From Planobispora longispora (GTDB lineage: Bacteria; Actinomycetota; Actinomycetes; Streptosporangiales; Streptosporangiaceae): 64,000 nt of DNA. Positions 51,503-59,843 of the stretch are shown piece after piece. How positions within the stretch are numbered: position 1 is the first letter of the stretch; the number at the start of each line of letters is the position of its first letter. The stretch covers positions 26,369 through 90,368 of the forward strand of contig NZ_BOOH01000065.1 in NCBI RefSeq assembly GCF_016863135.1. The letters are read 5' to 3'. Below the pieces are notes generated by a model. It saw only the letters and a list, made by a program, of their open reading frames with translations. It had not been told where the DNA came from and did no database searches. Both the position numbers and the translations under genes were made by a program.

Positions 51503-52864
51503 TCAGCCGGACGCCTTGACCCTGCCCATGACGACGTCGACGACCAGGAACGCCAGCAGGGGGATCCCCAGCAGCGGGATGAACGCCCCCGCCGCGATCG
51601 CCACCGCCCCGGCGGGCAGCAGCACGGCCGGGGGCGCCGCCCGCCAGCCGCCGCGCGCGTACGGGGCGGCGAAGCCCTTGGTGGGGCGGCGCAGCCACCA
51701 CATCCGATAGCCCCACCCGATCAGGAAGATCAGTCCGGTCGCCAGCGCCATCAACAGGATCTGGTTGGGCAGGCCGAACAGCACGCCCATGTGCCCGTCG
51801 ATGCCCCACCGGATCAACTTGGCCGCCGGCGGGAAGTCGTCGAAGCGCAGTTCCCCGGCCACGCGGCCGCTCGCCGCGTCGACGGCGACCTGATCGTTGC
51901 GCTGGGGCCACTCGCGGTCCATCTCCTTGACCGTGAACGCGGCGCCGGGCCCGGCCGGCCAGACGATCTCCAGCGGACCGGACAGCCCGGCGCCCGCCGC
52001 CGCGGCCGCGATCCGGTCGGCGTCGGCCTCAGCCCCGGCGGAGTCCCCGCCGGAGTGCCCCGCGTGGCCGGAGTGATCTCCACCGGAGACGGACAGGGCC
52101 GGGGTGGTCCAGCCCAGCGCGGTCTGCACCTTGTCGACGTTCGCTCCGGCGTACTTCGACCAGGTCAGTCCGGTCGCCGAGAGGAACAGCAGGCCGACGG
52201 CGATCCACAGGCCGACCGAGCCGTGCCACGACAGCGTCCGGCGCAGGCCCTTCGCCGTGCGGTCGGGCCGGAGAGCGCGGCGGCGGTGGCTCAGCCACAG
52301 CACCACCCCGCCGAGCGCGACCACCCACAGCCAGCTGGCCGCCAGCTCGCTGTAGAGGCGGCCGGGCTCGCCCAGCTGCAGGTGGCGGTGGAGGGTGGAG
52401 ATCCAGGCGCGCACCGGCAGCGCGCCGGAGCTGCCGTAGCTCTCCAGCGCGCCGCGCACCTGGCCGGTGTAGGGGTCGACGAAGACCGCCAGCCGGGTGG
52501 ACTCGGGCAGGTCCGGCGCGTCCAGCAGGATGCGGGTGGTGGCCTCGGGCTCGGCGGCGGGCCGTACCGCGCCGATCGTGCCCTGCGGGTGGGCGGTCCG
52601 GGCGGCGGCGATCTGCCGGGCCAGCGGCAGGCGCTGCTTGCCCGGCGGGACGGCCTCGACGGTCAGCTCGTGGGCGTAGACGATCTTCTCGATCTGGAAG
52701 GAGGCGGCGTACAGCAGGCCGGTGGCGGCGGCCACCAGCAGGAAGGGCGCGACGAGGATGCCGGCGTAGAAGTGCAGGCGCAGCACCAGCGCGCGCAGCG
52801 CGGGCCAGGCGGCGGGCCGGGATCGTTCGGGGGCGGAGTTCAGCTCTCGCACGTCGGAAGTCAT
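51503..52864 (-). CDS. PepSY-associated membrane protein (PiuB-like) with His-rich loop
   Basis: A 453-residue protein with four main membrane segments: ~30-54 (HFYAGILVAPFLLVAAATGL), ~175-192 (ASWLWVVALGGVVLWL), ~218-238 and ~372-395, plus two near the C-terminus. The extracytoplasmic parts are PepSY-like (VFVDPYTGQVRGALESYG and VAVDAASGRVAGELRFDDFP). Conserved His occur in LRLHFYAG, STLHRHLQLG and GIDGHMGVLFGLPNQ. A loop near residue 270 is His/Gly-rich (GGDHSGHAGHSGGDSAG). The family is tied to siderophore/iron reduction or metal uptake. The gene stands alone between the kinase and the second paralogous membrane protein. Confidence 0.88.
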   Translation of the reverse strand: MTSDVRELNSAPERSRPAAWPALRALVLRLHFYAGILVAPFLLVAAATGLLYAASFQIEKIVYAHELTVEAVPPGKQRLPLARQIAAARTAHPQGTIGAVRPAAEPEATTRILLDAPDLPESTRLAVFVDPYTGQVRGALESYGSSGALPVRAWISTLHRHLQLGEPGRLYSELAASWLWVVALGGVVLWLSHRRRALRPDRTAKGLRRTLSWHGSVGLWIAVGLLFLSATGLTWSKYAGANVDKVQTALGWTTPALSVSGGDHSGHAGHSGGDSAGAEADADRIAAAAAGAGLSGPLEIVWPAGPGAAFTVKEMDREWPQRNDQVAVDAASGRVAGELRFDDFPPAAKLIRWGIDGHMGVLFGLPNQILLMALATGLIFLIGWGYRMWWLRRPTKGFAAPYARGGWRAAPPAVLLPAGAVAIAAGAFIPLLGIPLLAFLVVDVVMGRVKASG

Positions 52865-53090
52865 GAAGGGGTTCTCCGTTTTGCGGGGATGCGAACAAGG
52901 AGATACGCATCCCGGCGGGGGTTCGTCATGGTCGGCTCGGCCGCGGTGGCCGGAGCCTGCGGGTGCGGTCGCCGCACCGGAGGGCCCGGTGGCGGGCGGC
53001 GCACCGCGGGCAGCGCATTACAGGGGCGCCGAGGTGGGGACCCGGACGGCCCGCACCGGCGGCGCGTGTTTCACGGGCGCACGGCCCGGA

Positions 53091-53636
53091 TCAGATGACG
53101 GAGAACCCCACCGGCGGCCCGCGCCGGGAGACGGCCGCGGCGAGCAGCCGGGTGACGAACGAAGGGCCGGTCTCCGCGGAGGGCGGCGAGACGGCGGGCC
53201 GCACGACCGGCGCCCGTCCCACCAGCAGGACGAGAACGGAGGCCACGAGCAGACGCAGCAGCGTGGCCAGCGCGCTCTCACCGCGCTCCAGCCAGTAGGC
53301 CGACAGCGACGCCGTCACCGCGTGGGCCAGCAGCATGGCCACGTCCGCGGCCAGGCCCCCGTGGGCGTGGGCGGGGAGCGGCTGCGGCGCCGCGGCCGCG
53401 GAGAAGACGTGGTGCAGGCCGTACTGGGCGGCGAAGGCCGCGGTCAGCAGGACGCTCAGGCCCCGCTGCCGCCGGGCCAGGACGAACGCCCCACCCATGA
53501 TCGGCGGCACGGTCCCGGCGAGAACGGCCGGGTCGACGGCGGCGCCTCCGGCCAGCATGTGCATGCCCAGCGACGCCATGACGCACGCGACCGCGAACAC
53601 CGCGGCGCGCATCAGGCGAAGGACAGGCACGCCCAC
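53091..53636 (-). CDS. integral membrane protein, paralogue of 49049
   Basis: About 181 residues with roughly five hydrophobic segments (VLRLMRAAVFAVACVMASLG, VLAGTVPPIMGGAFVLARR, LSVLLTAAFAAQYGLHHVFS, MLLAHAVTASLSAYWL, LLRLLVASVLVLLVG). The loop PAHAHGG and the tail RRGPPVGFSVI mirror the protein at 49049. The start is taken as GTG 53636 by analogy with that paralogue; GTG 53660 or 53630 are alternatives, and none has a clear ribosome site. Function unknown; the pair brackets the Dyp/PCu(A)C/PepSY genes. Confidence 0.7.
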   Translation of the reverse strand: MGVPVLRLMRAAVFAVACVMASLGMHMLAGGAAVDPAVLAGTVPPIMGGAFVLARRQRGLSVLLTAAFAAQYGLHHVFSAAAAPQPLPAHAHGGLAADVAMLLAHAVTASLSAYWLERGESALATLLRLLVASVLVLLVGRAPVVRPAVSPPSAETGPSFVTRLLAAAVSRRGPPVGFSVI

Positions 53637-53923
53637 ATGATGACAGAAAATGCCGATCACGCCAGTTCACCGCCGCGTCCGTCTCCCGTCCGGGACGACC
53701 GGCGATGCTGAGGGAGCGCCGTCCGGCCCCGGCCGCCCTCATGAGCGGCCGCTGCGGGACGGCGAGGCGCTGCGGGAATCGCATGACCTGCTGGGATCGT
53801 TGTGGCTGGTGTGCCCGCCTGGCGACGGGCGCCGTCCTCGGTGATCGTCCGTGCGGCCTCCGCCGTCTCCACCGCGCGACGCCCTGCTACCATCCTTGAT
53901 CCACCACCGTGCCAGGAGTGTGC

Positions 53924-55174
53924 ATGACCGACCGTCTCACCGCCGCGATGATCAGCCAGGCGGCCGAACGGTTGCGGCCGGTGGTGCGCCGTACCGCGCT
54001 GGAGCCGAACCAGCGGCTGTCCGGCCTGCTCGGCGGCCGGGTGCTGCTCAAGCGCGAGGACTCCCAGGTCTGCCGCTCCTACAAGGTGCGCGGGGCGTTC
54101 AACCTGATCGCCTCCCTCACGGAGGAGGAACGGCGGCGCGGCGTGGTCTGCGCCAGCGCGGGCAACCACGGCCAGGGCGTCGCGTTCGCCTGCGCGCGCC
54201 TGGGGATCGACGGGCGCGTGTACGTTCCGTCCACCACGCCGCGGCAGAAGCGCGGGCGCATCGCGGCGCTCGGCGGCGACCGGGTGGAGGTCGTGGTCGG
54301 CGGCGGCACCTACGACGAGGCGAGCACCGCCGCGCACGCCGACAGCGAGCGCACCGGCGCGATCTATGTGCATCCGTTCGACGACGTCAGGACGATGGCC
54401 GGGCAGGGCACGGTCGGCCTGGAGCTCCTGGCGCAGTGCGGTGAGGCGCCGCACACCGTGGTCGTCCCGGTCGGCGGAGGCGGCCTGATCAGCGGAGTCG
54501 CCGTCTGGCTCCGCGAGCACTCCCCCGGCACCCGCATCGTGGGAGCCGAACCCGCCGGAGCGGCCAGCATGCGCGCCGCCCTCGACCACGGCGGGCCCCT
54601 CGCCCTGCCCGAGCTCGACACCTTCGTGGACGGCGCCGCCGTCGGAAGGGTGGGAGACTCAACGTTCCCCCTGGTCAAGGACTTGGTCGATGAGGTCGTC
54701 GCGGTCGACGAGGGGGCGGTCTGCACCGAGATGCTGGACCTCTACCAGACCGACGGCATCATCGCCGAGCCCGCCGGAGCCCTCGCGGGAGCCGCGGCCC
54801 GCGAGCTGCTGCCGTCCTCCTCCGGAGGGCCGGTGGTCTGCGTGGTGTCGGGCGGCAACAACGACGTCAGCCGGTACAACGAGGTGCTGGAGCGCTCCCT
54901 CGTGCACATCGGGCTGCGGCACTACTTCCTGGTGACCTTCCCGCAGCGTCCCGGCGCCCTGCGTCACTTCCTGGACGAGGTTCTGGGCGAGGGCGAGGAC
55001 ATCATCGCCTTCGAGTACGTCAAGAAGAACAACCGCGAGACCGGCCCGGCGCTCGTCGGCATCGAACTCGAGCGGGCCGGCGACCTCGACAGCCTCCTGT
55101 TCCGGATGAAGGCCGGCCCGCTCACGGTGGAGCGCATCCCACCCGGCTCGCCGCTGTTCACCTTCCTCCTCTGA
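53924..55174 (+). CDS. ilvA: threonine ammonia-lyase (threonine dehydratase) with C-terminal regulatory domain
   Basis: A 416-residue PLP enzyme that converts L-threonine to 2-oxobutanoate and ammonia, the entry to isoleucine synthesis. The PLP Lys is K54 in SYKVRGAFNLIASL; SAGNHGQGVAFACARLG and the phosphate loop PVGGGGLISGVAVWL follow. The C-terminal ~85 residues (HYFLVTFPQRPGALRHFLDE and on) are an ACT-like regulatory domain, so it is probably the isoleucine-regulated biosynthetic type rather than the short catabolic one. The start at ATG 53924 is set by AGGAG; a GTG five codons upstream lacks one. Single gene. Confidence 0.93.
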   Translation: MTDRLTAAMISQAAERLRPVVRRTALEPNQRLSGLLGGRVLLKREDSQVCRSYKVRGAFNLIASLTEEERRRGVVCASAGNHGQGVAFACARLGIDGRVYVPSTTPRQKRGRIAALGGDRVEVVVGGGTYDEASTAAHADSERTGAIYVHPFDDVRTMAGQGTVGLELLAQCGEAPHTVVVPVGGGGLISGVAVWLREHSPGTRIVGAEPAGAASMRAALDHGGPLALPELDTFVDGAAVGRVGDSTFPLVKDLVDEVVAVDEGAVCTEMLDLYQTDGIIAEPAGALAGAAARELLPSSSGGPVVCVVSGGNNDVSRYNEVLERSLVHIGLRHYFLVTFPQRPGALRHFLDEVLGEGEDIIAFEYVKKNNRETGPALVGIELERAGDLDSLLFRMKAGPLTVERIPPGSPLFTFLL

Positions 55175-55264
55175 CCTCCCGTCACAGCCCGCCGGCGGTC
55201 AGGCCGGGCACCGTGCGGGCCGAGCTGCCCCATCAAGATCAAGCGCGCTCTTCGAACGCGGGCG

Positions 55265-56497
55265 CTACCGCAGCTGGGCGCGGCGGCGGGTGAGGTAGGC
55301 GGTCTCGCCGGTGTTGCCCGCCAGCTCGATGGCCCGGTCGTAGGCCGCGCGTGACTGCCGGCTCCGGCCCAGCCGGCGCAGCAGGTCGGCGCGGGTGGCG
55401 TGGTAGGCGTGATAGCCGGCCAGCGCCTCGGCGAGGCGGTCGACGATGGCCAGTGCCACCTCCGGCCCGTCGAGCTCGGCCACGGCGACGGCCCGGTTGA
55501 GGGCGATGATCGGCGAGGGGTCGAGGCGGACGAGCTGGTCGTAGAGGGCGAGGATCTGCGACCAGTCGGTGTCGCGGATGTCGCGGGCGGAGGTGTGCAC
55601 GGCGTTGATCGCGGCGAGGATCTGATAGCGCCCGGGAGCCGCCCCGGCGGCGGCGGCGGCCAGGCGCTCGCGCACCAGCCGATGACCTTCGGCGATCAGT
55701 TCCGCGTCCCAGGCCCCGCGGTCCTGCTCGTCGAGCGCCACCAGTTCGCCGTCCGCCGAGACCCGGGCGGCGCGGCGGGCCTCGGTGAGCAGCATCAGCG
55801 CCAGCAGTCCGGCCACTTCTCCGTCCTGCGGCAGGAGGGCGCGGATCAGGCGGGTGAGCCGGATCGCCTCGGTGGTCAGGTCGTGCCGTACGGGGCCGGC
55901 GCCGGGGCCGCTGGCCAGGTAGCCCTCGTTGAAGACGAGGAACAGGACGGCCAGGACGCCGGAGACACGATCCGGCAGATCGTCGGCGGACGGCATCCGG
56001 CAGGGGATGCGAGCCGCCTTGATCTTGGCCTTCGCGCGGGTGATGCGCTGCTCCATGGCGGTCCCCCGCACCAGGAAGGCACGGGCGATCTCGGGCACGG
56101 TCAGCCCGCCGACCATGCGCAGCGTCAGCGCCACCCGCGCCTCCATCGCCAGCGCCGGGTGGCAGCAGGTGAAGATCAGCCGGAGCCGGTCGTCGTCGAT
56201 GGCGCCGGCAGGCTCGGGCGGGTGGCCGTACGTCATCTGCGCCTCCCTGTGCTTGTCGTCGCGCTTGCTCTCCCGCCGGAGCCGGTCGATGGCCCTGCGG
56301 TTGGCGGTCGTGGTCAGCCAGGCGCCGGGATTGGGCGGCACGCCGTCGGCCGGCCACCGCTCCACGGCGGTCGCGAACGCCTCGGCAGCCGCCTCCTCAG
56401 CGATGTCGAGGTCACCGAAACGCCTGGTCAGGGCGGCCACCACCCGGGCCCACTCGTCGTGGTGGGCCCGGGTGACCGCCTCTGCGACGTCGCTCAC
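55265..56497 (-). CDS. ECF sigma factor of the ECF42 type with C-terminal TPR-like extension
   Basis: A 410-residue sigma factor. Region 2 is HHDEWARVVAALTRRFGDLD through EEAAAEAFATAVERWPADG and NPGAWLTTTANRRAIDRLRR. Region 4 is VALTLRMVGGLTVPEIARAF then EQRITRAKAKI. The C-terminal ~230 residues are helical, with FNEGYLASGPG and tetratricopeptide-like repeats (ALNRAVAVAELDGPEVALAI), as in the ECF42 group. That group is known to sit beside YCII/DGPF-domain genes, exactly as here. No anti-sigma gene is adjacent; the extension probably regulates it. The GTG start at 56497 overlaps the DGPF gene by 4 bp. Confidence 0.92.
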   Translation of the reverse strand: MSDVAEAVTRAHHDEWARVVAALTRRFGDLDIAEEAAAEAFATAVERWPADGVPPNPGAWLTTTANRRAIDRLRRESKRDDKHREAQMTYGHPPEPAGAIDDDRLRLIFTCCHPALAMEARVALTLRMVGGLTVPEIARAFLVRGTAMEQRITRAKAKIKAARIPCRMPSADDLPDRVSGVLAVLFLVFNEGYLASGPGAGPVRHDLTTEAIRLTRLIRALLPQDGEVAGLLALMLLTEARRAARVSADGELVALDEQDRGAWDAELIAEGHRLVRERLAAAAAGAAPGRYQILAAINAVHTSARDIRDTDWSQILALYDQLVRLDPSPIIALNRAVAVAELDGPEVALAIVDRLAEALAGYHAYHATRADLLRRLGRSRQSRAAYDRAIELAGNTGETAYLTRRRAQLR

Positions 56498-56817
56498 AGG
56501 AACGGCCGCACCTCGATCTTCCGATCGCAGACCTCCGACGCCTCGGCGGCGAGCCTGAGCGCCACGTCCAGGTCGGGGGCCTCCCACACCCAGACGCCGG
56601 CGAGATACTCCTTCGACTCCACGAAGGGCCCGTCGCTGAACACCGCCTGCTCGCCCCGGTTGTCGACGACCGTGGCCGCGCCGGTGTCCGCGAGTCCGCC
56701 CGAGAAGACCCAGTGGCCCTCGGCGATCAGTCGTTCGTTGAACGCGTTGATGGCAGGCCCCCTGTCCGTGCTGCCGGGATTGTCCTTGTCATCGATCACG
56801 GAAACCAGATACCGCAT
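56494..56817 (-). CDS. YCII-related DGPF-domain protein
   Basis: A 107-residue protein of the YCII/DGPF family: MRYLVSVIDDKDNPG, then the eponymous FSDGPFVESKEYLAGVWVWE and a conserved ALRLAAEASEVC helix ending in EVRPFL. The biochemical role is unknown; the family is the usual partner or target of ECF42 sigma factors. The start ATG 56817 has AGGAG eleven bases upstream. It lies between a RibD-like reductase gene (52 bp gap) and the sigma gene (4-bp overlap), all on the minus strand. Confidence 0.92.
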   Translation of the reverse strand: MRYLVSVIDDKDNPGSTDRGPAINAFNERLIAEGHWVFSGGLADTGAATVVDNRGEQAVFSDGPFVESKEYLAGVWVWEAPDLDVALRLAAEASEVCDRKIEVRPFL

Positions 56818-56869
56818 CTGAGAATCATCTCCTGTGGTGCCAAGACAGCGTGGTTCGGTGATGGGGACT

Positions 56870-57472
56870 TCAGGCCGTCGCATACCGCGGGCGCCCGGCC
56901 GGCCGGTAGACCTGGGTCATCACGCCCTTCGTGTCGACCCGCGACTCGACCAGGTCGAGCGCGAGATCCGGACCGGTCTCCGGGAACAGTCTCGCGCCCT
57001 GGCCGAGGACCACCGGGACCACGATCAGAGTCATCTCGTCGACCAGGTCGTTCTCCAGCAGCCACCGGGTCAGGATGCCGCTGCCGTGCACCTGCAGCTC
57101 ACCCCCGGGCTTGGCCTTCAGCTCACCGATGGCCGCCGGGAGGTCACCGCGGAGAACGGTCGTGTCCCTCCAGCGCGGCGCGGTGAGCGTGGTCGAGGCG
57201 ACGTACTTCGGGGCCTCGTTCAAGGCCACGCCGATGGGGTGTGCGCGGGTCGATCCCCAGGAGTCGGCGAACAGCTCGTAGGTGCGCCTGCCGAACAGGA
57301 ACGCCTCGGCCCGCTGGTAGGTCCGCGTGATGAACGTCCTGGTCTCGTCGTCACCCGCCCCCCGGGCCCATCCGCCGCGCTCGAATCCGTTCCTGCGGTC
57401 CTCGTCCGACACGCCGCCGTTGCCCTGCATCACCCCGTCGAGGGTGATCTGGGTCATGGTCGTCAGCTTCAT
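56870..57472 (-). CDS. RibD C-terminal/dihydrofolate-reductase-fold protein
   Basis: A 200-residue single-domain reductase-fold protein. Pattern: MTQITLDGVMQGNGG, FLFGRRTYELFADSWGS, the nucleotide-binding ELQVHGSGILTRWLLENDLV, and VVPVVLGQGARLFPE. This is the common stand-alone RibD_C subgroup, whose substrates are mostly unknown. AAGGA precedes the ATG at 57472. It heads the operon with DGPF and ECF42 genes and is divergent from the TetR gene. Confidence 0.9.
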   Translation of the reverse strand: MKLTTMTQITLDGVMQGNGGVSDEDRRNGFERGGWARGAGDDETRTFITRTYQRAEAFLFGRRTYELFADSWGSTRAHPIGVALNEAPKYVASTTLTAPRWRDTTVLRGDLPAAIGELKAKPGGELQVHGSGILTRWLLENDLVDEMTLIVVPVVLGQGARLFPETGPDLALDLVESRVDTKGVMTQVYRPAGRPRYATA

Positions 57473-57648
57473 GATCGCGGTTCCTTCGCCTCGGCGCCCC
57501 TCGTGGGCGGCCTCACCCCTGCTACGAACGCCACCACCCCGATCCGACACCGCCGCCTGGATTTCTTCGGGGAATTCCCCGGGACGCCGGTCGCGGCGGC
57601 CCGGCAGCACGACGGTGATCGTCCCGGCCGCCGCCGCATGCCGTACTA

Positions 57649-57666
57649 TGAGACATAGATGTCTCA
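57649..57666. promoter_or_regulatory. perfect palindromic operator of the TetR/MFS operon
   Basis: TGAGACATAGATGTCTCA is a perfect 18-bp palindrome ending 20 bp before the TetR start codon and overlapping TACTAT, a possible -10 hexamer. It has the size and place of a TetR-family operator for the downstream regulator/exporter pair and may also affect the divergent RibD-like gene. Confidence 0.75.
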
Positions 57667-57686
57667 AATAAGACGGAAGTGTTTCA

Positions 57687-58238
57687 ATGGCAGTGAGTCG
57701 TGAACAGATCATCACGGCGGCGATCCGGCATCTCAACGCCGTGCCGACCGCCTCCATGGCGGAGATCGCCACGGCTGTCGGCATCAGCCGGGCCACGTTG
57801 CACCGGCACTTCACCAGCCGGGACGACCTGGTGACCGTGCTGGGCTGGCGGGCGCTGGCCGACTGGGAACGCGTCCAGCAGGAGGCGGGCATCGCCGAGG
57901 CGGCCGCCTCCGGGGACCGGGCCCGCCTGCAGGAGGCGCTCCACGCCCTGCTCCACGGCGAAGTCGCCATCTGCCACGAGCACGGCTTCCTCCTCACCGA
58001 GAACACGCTCCCGGCCGACCTGCTGCGCCGCTCCGACGAGATCGAGGACCGCGAGGTGGAGTTCCTGGCCGCCTGCCAGCGGGCCGGGCTGATCCGCGCC
58101 GACCTGCCGGTGCGATGGGTCAGCAGCGCCGTCTTCGGTCTGCTCGTGGCGGTCACCGAAAGCGTGCGCCGTGGGGACGTGGCCCAGCGGGACGTGCCGC
58201 GCCTGTTTCTCGACACCTTCCTCAAGGGGACCTCATGA
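57687..58238 (+). CDS. TetR-family transcriptional regulator
   Basis: A 183-residue repressor. The N-terminal HTH reads SREQIITAAIRHLNAVPTAS, MAEIATAVGISRATLHRHFT and SRDDLVTVL, typical of TetR. The helical C-terminal ligand domain is of usual size. The stop overlaps the MFS exporter ATG by 4 bp (ATGA), so the two are coupled. It most likely represses both through the palindrome at 57649 and is released by a compound exported by the MFS protein. Confidence 0.94.
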   Translation: MAVSREQIITAAIRHLNAVPTASMAEIATAVGISRATLHRHFTSRDDLVTVLGWRALADWERVQQEAGIAEAAASGDRARLQEALHALLHGEVAICHEHGFLLTENTLPADLLRRSDEIEDREVEFLAACQRAGLIRADLPVRWVSSAVFGLLVAVTESVRRGDVAQRDVPRLFLDTFLKGTS

Positions 58239-59710
58239 CGGCGACGGCGGCCGGGCCGCACACCAGGCGCTGGGCCGGCCTGGCGGTCCTGTCGGCCAGC
58301 CTGCTGCTGGTCGTCATGGACATGACCATCCTCAACGTGGCCCTGCCCGAGATCTCCGCGCAGCTGCGGCCCGGCTCGGTCGAACTGCTGTGGATGGTCG
58401 ACGTCTACTCCCTGATCGTGGCGGGCCTGCTGGTCACGGCCAGCGCGCTGGGCGACCGGTGGGGTCGCAAGAAGATGCTGCTCACCGGATTCACGCTGTT
58501 CGGCCTGGCCTCGGTCGCCGTGGTGACGGCCGACAGCCCCGCCGAGGTGATCGCCATCAGGGCGCTGCTGGGCGTCGGCGGCGCGATGATCATGCCGTCC
58601 ACCCTGTCGATGATCCGCACTCTGTTCACCGACGCCCGCGAGCGGGCCACCGCTCTCGGCATCTGGGCGGCGATGGCCTCGCTCGGCGGCGCGCTCGGCC
58701 CGATCGTCGGCGGCCTGCTGCTGGAGAACTTCAGCTGGCACGCGGCCTTCCTGGTCAACGTCCCGGTCATGGTGATCGCCGTCGTGTCCGGGCTCATCCT
58801 GCTGCCCGAGTCCCGCAATCCGAACCCGGGGCGCTGGGACGGCGCGGGCGCGGTGCTGTCGGTGGTGGGAATGGCGGCCCTGGCGTACGCGATCAAGCAC
58901 GGGGCCGAGGAGGGCCTGGACGTCCGGACTGCCGTCACCGCGACGGTCGCCGCGCTGGCGCTCACCTGGTTCGTGCGACGCTGCCTGCGCCGGCACGACC
59001 CGCTGCTGGATCTGCGGCTGTTCCGCGACGGGGCGTTCACCTCCGGCACGATCGCGGCGCTGGCCACCTCGATCGCGATGGCCGCGATGGCGCTGCTCCT
59101 CGCCCAGTGGATGCAGCTCGTACAGGGCTACTCCCCGCTGGAGACAGGGGTGCGGCTGCTGCCGATGGCGGTCGGCGCGGGCATCTGCTCACCGCTCGCA
59201 CCCGCGCTGGCGGCCCGCGTCGGCGCGCGAGCGGTGCTGTCCGGCGGGCTGCTCGTGTCCGGCGCGGGCTTCGCCGTGATCAATCTGCTGCCGCTGGGCT
59301 ACGCCTCGGTCGCGGTGGCGCTGCTGCTCATCGGCGCGGGCATGGGCGCTCTGGCGATCGCATCCGCCGTGATCATGTCGGGCTCGCCCGCGGAGAAGGC
59401 GGGCAGCGCCGCGGCGATCGAGGAGACCAGCTACGAGGTGGGCGGCACGCTCGGGGTCGCGGTGCTGGGCAGCGTGGCCGCCGCGCTGTACCGCGGCGAG
59501 GTGCCACCGGGCACACCGGAGTCGCTCGGGACCGCGCTGGAGGTCGCCGCCGCGACGCAGGACGCGGCGCTCGCCCTCCAGGCCCAGCGGGCGTTCAGCG
59601 ACTCGCTGGTGCTGACCAGCGGCTACGGTGCGGTGCTGATGGTGGTCGCGGCGGCGCTGGTGTGGTGGCGCACTCCGGCCGACCTGGACCTGGCAGCCGC
59701 CCCCCGCTGA
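58235..59710 (+). CDS. MFS drug exporter, DHA2 (14-helix, EmrB/QacA-like)
   Basis: A 491-residue proton-driven multidrug transporter of the DHA2 type. Motif A is GDRWGRKKMLLTGF after helix 2, the D1-like MDMTILNVALPEIS is in helix 1, and motif C-like GALGPIVGGLLLENFSWHAA is in helix 5. The length and spread of hydrophobic segments fit 14 helices. It starts inside the TetR stop (ATGA). The regulator and operator indicate substrate-induced expression. Substrate unknown. Confidence 0.93.
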   Translation: MTATAAGPHTRRWAGLAVLSASLLLVVMDMTILNVALPEISAQLRPGSVELLWMVDVYSLIVAGLLVTASALGDRWGRKKMLLTGFTLFGLASVAVVTADSPAEVIAIRALLGVGGAMIMPSTLSMIRTLFTDARERATALGIWAAMASLGGALGPIVGGLLLENFSWHAAFLVNVPVMVIAVVSGLILLPESRNPNPGRWDGAGAVLSVVGMAALAYAIKHGAEEGLDVRTAVTATVAALALTWFVRRCLRRHDPLLDLRLFRDGAFTSGTIAALATSIAMAAMALLLAQWMQLVQGYSPLETGVRLLPMAVGAGICSPLAPALAARVGARAVLSGGLLVSGAGFAVINLLPLGYASVAVALLLIGAGMGALAIASAVIMSGSPAEKAGSAAAIEETSYEVGGTLGVAVLGSVAAALYRGEVPPGTPESLGTALEVAAATQDAALALQAQRAFSDSLVLTSGYGAVLMVVAAALVWWRTPADLDLAAAPR

Positions 59711-59711
59711 C

Positions 59712-59783
59712 GCGGATCCGGCCCGCTCCGCCCGCTCCGCCCGCTCCGTCCGCGGGCGCCGCTCTTCGCGGCCCCGGATCCGC
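59712..59783. repeat. inverted repeat enclosing a 9-bp tandem repeat
   Basis: GCGGATCCGG (59712-59721) is mirrored by CCGGATCCGC (59774-59783). Inside, CCCGCTCCG is repeated three times in a row. The stretch starts just after the MFS stop and could act as terminator between the two exporter genes, though the loop is long. Confidence 0.45.
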
Positions 59784-59843
59784 CGCGGGGCGCCCGTATT
59801 TGCGTTGCCGCCGGCAGAGGTGCGGCCGTAAGGTCCTGGGGCT

